A model generated the notes under the pieces. It made no database searches. It saw only the letters and a program-made list of their open reading frames with translations, and was not told the origin of the DNA. Shown here piece by piece: positions 5,568 to 7,719 of a DNA stretch of 7,719 nt. Both the position numbers and the translations under genes were made by a program. Where the stretch lies: positions 1-7,719 of the forward strand of contig DOTV01000030.1 of assembly GCA_003520925.1 (NCBI GenBank), read 5' to 3'. This stretch comes from Bacteroidales bacterium (GTDB lineage Bacteria; Bacteroidota; Bacteroidia; Bacteroidales; VadinHA17). The first letter of the stretch is position 1; each line of letters opens with the position of its first letter.

Positions 5568-6827
5568 TTAATCTACTGAAAAAAGATCATCCTTCTTAAC
5601 GATCTCTATCAGAGTACTGTCGGACAGTTTTTTGCTTATTGCGCTGAAGGGAGCTGAGATCACACGGTCACCAACAGTAACGCCCGAGATGATCTCAATA
5701 TAGCTGTTATCCTGGATTCCCGTTTTGACATCTTTTGCAAGAGCCCGTTCCCCGTCGGTTATAAAAACAAGAGTCCGGATATCTTCATCTGATACTGTTT
5801 TTGTAACTTTCGTTGTATCAGTACGGGTAGTAACTGACTGGATCGGCACTGTGACAATACCGGGTTTTATCTCTGTCCGGATATCGACAGTGGCTGACAT
5901 TCCCGGTCTGAGAGGATGTGTATTACCTTTGTCTGTCAGGTCTTTATAAGATTCCGGAAGAACAAGAATCTTTACATCAAAATTGGTCACCTGGTCAGCG
6001 GATACACCTGTTGTCTTTGCTGAGTTTGCCATTTCGGTGACGATTCCCCTGAACTTGTAATCGACATAAGCATCAACAGCTATGGTGGCCGTATCGCCAA
6101 GTTTGACACGGGGTATATCGTTCTCGTTCACCTCGACCTGAGCCTCCATTCTTGACAGATCTGCAACCCTTAGCATCTCGGTACCGGCCATCATTCCTGT
6201 TCCAGCCACTCTCTCGCCAAGCTCAACAAGGAGCATCGATACTGTTCCGGTCATTGGAGCATATATCGAGGTTTTAATAAGGGTTTCGTTAGCCTCTTTA
6301 AGTGATGCTTCAGCGCTTATTACAGAATATTTTGCAGCGTCGACTTCAGCTTTTGCAACAGAGTAGGAAGCTTCAGTCTGTTCAAATTCCGATTTTGATA
6401 TTGTCTGTTCATCGTAGAGTTGTTTTGTCCTTTTATACGAAAGTTCTGCCTGGATAAACTGAGCCTCGGCCTGGGCAAGCCTTGCGCGTGCAGAACTAAT
6501 AGCTGCCATCGACCTGTCTTTTTGCGAGATATAGATATCGGGTTTGATCCTGAGAAGCAGCTGCCCTTTTTCAACATGATCGCCTTCCTTAATAGTCAGT
6601 TCAACAATTTCACCTGAAACATCAGGAGTGATCTTTACTTCTTTTTCGGGCTGGATCTTGCCATTCGCGGTTATTGTTTCGACAATAGTACGGATTTCCG
6701 CATTCTCAACGGCTACTTTTACTGTTGCGGCTTTTCCGAACCAGCCGGCTTTTTTTCCAACAACTGCGAAGATGAGAAGAAGAATGACAGCAGGGACGAG
6801 GATCTTGAGTATTTTCTGGTTTTTCAT
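5568..6827 (-). CDS. efflux periplasmic adaptor subunit (HlyD/AcrA/MacA family)
   Basis: 419-residue membrane-fusion protein that would bridge an inner-membrane transporter and a TolC-type channel. A single N-terminal hydrophobic anchor spans residues 9-24 with Lys residues on both sides and no lipobox Cys. Two half-lipoyl motifs flank a hairpin: 'VSGEIVELTIKEGDHVEKGQ' (about 70-89) and 'IYAPMTGTVSMLLVELGERV' (about 187-206). The alpha-helical coiled-coil hairpin between them (~98-182) is rich in Ala, Glu and Gln. The beta-barrel region includes 'NENDIPRVKLGDTATIAVDA'. The family's 'LRPGMSATVDI' follows, then a C-terminal membrane-proximal part. It lies 22 bp downstream of the TolC gene. No permease or ATPase gene follows; tsaB does. 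The MacA-like (ABC) versus RND pairing cannot be decided here. Confidence 0.93.
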   Translation of the reverse strand: MKNQKILKILVPAVILLLIFAVVGKKAGWFGKAATVKVAVENAEIRTIVETITANGKIQPEKEVKITPDVSGEIVELTIKEGDHVEKGQLLLRIKPDIYISQKDRSMAAISSARARLAQAEAQFIQAELSYKRTKQLYDEQTISKSEFEQTEASYSVAKAEVDAAKYSVISAEASLKEANETLIKTSIYAPMTGTVSMLLVELGERVAGTGMMAGTEMLRVADLSRMEAQVEVNENDIPRVKLGDTATIAVDAYVDYKFRGIVTEMANSAKTTGVSADQVTNFDVKILVLPESYKDLTDKGNTHPLRPGMSATVDIRTEIKPGIVTVPIQSVTTRTDTTKVTKTVSDEDIRTLVFITDGERALAKDVKTGIQDNSYIEIISGVTVGDRVISAPFSAISKKLSDSTLIEIVKKDDLFSVD

Positions 6828-6849
6828 GATTTTAGACCTTGTTTGGGAA

Positions 6850-7719
6850 TTATTTATTCAGGTTAAGAGGTAATCCTTTATAGAAATCGAGAACTTTTGT
6901 TTTAAAAATGAATTCATATTTTGCCTGCGACATGTCAGACTGTGCATTCAGCAGCTGGGTTTTTGAGACGTTGTAATCGACAGGTGTCAGCATTCCGACA
7001 CTGAATTTCTGCTCGGTGTATCTGAATGATTCCTCGGTTGAGCTTACTACCTTGGAGCTGGCATTGTATTTCTTCAGAGCAGCCACGGCATCGGTATATG
7101 CCTGCTGTATGTTCTTGTAGAGTTCTTTCTTTGATCCTTCGAGCGTATACTGGCTGCTTTCGACCGAAAGTTTTGAATTTGAGATATTCTTATTCACCTG
7201 CCAGCCGTTCAGGATGGGTATACTCATCGAAACGCCAAGCCCATAGTTCTTATTGTTCTTCAGCTGCTCCTCGAATGACTGAAAGCCGGGAACGTCTTTA
7301 ATAAAGGAATACCTGGTTCCGAAAGTATGGCTGAGAGAAAAGCTGGGGCTTCTGGCACCTTTGGAAATCTTCAGGGCATACTCGCTTGCGGTGAGCTTGA
7401 GTTCAGAACTCTTTATTTCAGGACGCGACTGCACTGCAAGATCATAAATTTCATCGATGTTGCCTGTAACGACAGAATTCTGTTCGACAGTGATTTCCGG
7501 AACCACAATCTCGAATCCTGCAGGTGATTGCAGCTCGAGCAGCTGGGTAAGGTTAAGGTATGATGTCTCGAGCTGGTTTTTCATCGTTATCAGACTTAGC
7601 TCTTCCTGGGCGGCCTGTGCCTCTATTTGAAGGAGGTTTCCGCGGGCAACACTGCCTGCGTCAACAAGCTTTTTTGTCTTTTCAATCTGCTGCAATGTAA
7701 TGTTAAGCTGGTTTTCATT
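6850..7719 (-). CDS. TolC-family outer membrane efflux protein, N-terminus outside window
   Basis: The C-terminal 289 residues of an OEP/TolC-type outer membrane channel are visible. The frame remains open to the right edge, reading NENQLN before the first possible (TTG) start, so the start lies outside the window and that TTG is not a real start. The visible part begins in the first structural repeat ('QQIEKTKKLVDAGSVARGNL') and contains the complete second repeat. That repeat includes 'SRPEIKSSELKLTASEYALK', the aromatic beta-strand part 'LGVSMSIPILNGWQVNKNIS', and the last helical pair 'EQKFSVGMLTPVDYNVSKTQ'. It ends with LNLNK. As the typical partner of the adaptor encoded 22 bp downstream, it probably forms the exit duct of a tripartite exporter. 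The substrate is unknown. Confidence 0.93.
   Translation of the reverse strand, partial: NENQLNITLQQIEKTKKLVDAGSVARGNLLQIEAQAAQEELSLITMKNQLETSYLNLTQLLELQSPAGFEIVVPEITVEQNSVVTGNIDEIYDLAVQSRPEIKSSELKLTASEYALKISKGARSPSFSLSHTFGTRYSFIKDVPGFQSFEEQLKNNKNYGLGVSMSIPILNGWQVNKNISNSKLSVESSQYTLEGSKKELYKNIQQAYTDAVAALKKYNASSKVVSSTEESFRYTEQKFSVGMLTPVDYNVSKTQLLNAQSDMSQAKYEFIFKTKVLDFYKGLPLNLNK

Noticed and set aside
6628..6873. Plus-strand open frame of 81 codons with a hydrophobic look, and similar antisense frames at 5725-5949, 7026-7301 and 7327-7527
   Set aside because: All are antisense to the adaptor or TolC genes. The hydrophobic stretch is the complement of coding sequence, not an independent membrane protein.
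7693..7719. TTG at 7695-7693 as the start of the TolC gene
   Set aside because: The frame is open upstream to the window edge with residues that fit a TolC helix, and the resulting protein would lack most of the first structural repeat.

Overview
This window looks like a chromosomal segment of a Bacteroidota bacterium, probably Bacteroidales-like. The reasons are: genes preceded by A/T-rich stretches with no Shine-Dalgarno sequence; two close matches to the Bacteroidetes-type -7 element TAnnTTTG (one with a matching -33 TTTG at 19 nt); a Bacteroidetes-style EF-P; and a DUF3108 lipid/surface-type protein among housekeeping genes. The assignment rests on motif and protein recognition, not on a search.

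Layout. The left edge holds a tRNA-Arg(CCU) transcribed leftwards from its own promoter. A 260-bp intergenic region follows, containing an unusual octamer-phased repeat array that folds into a long hairpin and then a GC-rich structured block. Two rightward genes come next: a CvpA-family membrane protein and tyrosyl-tRNA synthetase (tyrS), the latter with its own -7-like element. tyrS ends tail-to-tail with, and overlaps by 8 bp, a long leftward gene series. A good intrinsic-terminator-like hairpin for tyrS lies inside the 3' end of the opposing gene.

The leftward series, in transcription order from the right edge, is: a TolC-type outer membrane factor (N-terminus outside the window), an HlyD/AcrA-type periplasmic adaptor, tsaB, a secreted DUF3108 protein, efp and a GAF-SpoIIE (PP2C-type) phosphatase. 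Gaps are 22, 18, 38, 17 and 5 bp, and no promoter-like element was seen between them, so they are probably one operon driven from beyond the right edge. It joins two parts of an envelope export/efflux system to two translation-fidelity functions (t6A tRNA modification and polyproline-stall rescue) and ends in a possible signalling phosphatase.

Most of the window is ordinary housekeeping sequence. I do not see a convincing new defence, mobile or biosynthetic system. The most interesting material is the non-coding repeat/hairpin between the tRNA and cvpA, followed by the embedded terminator at the convergent gene pair.
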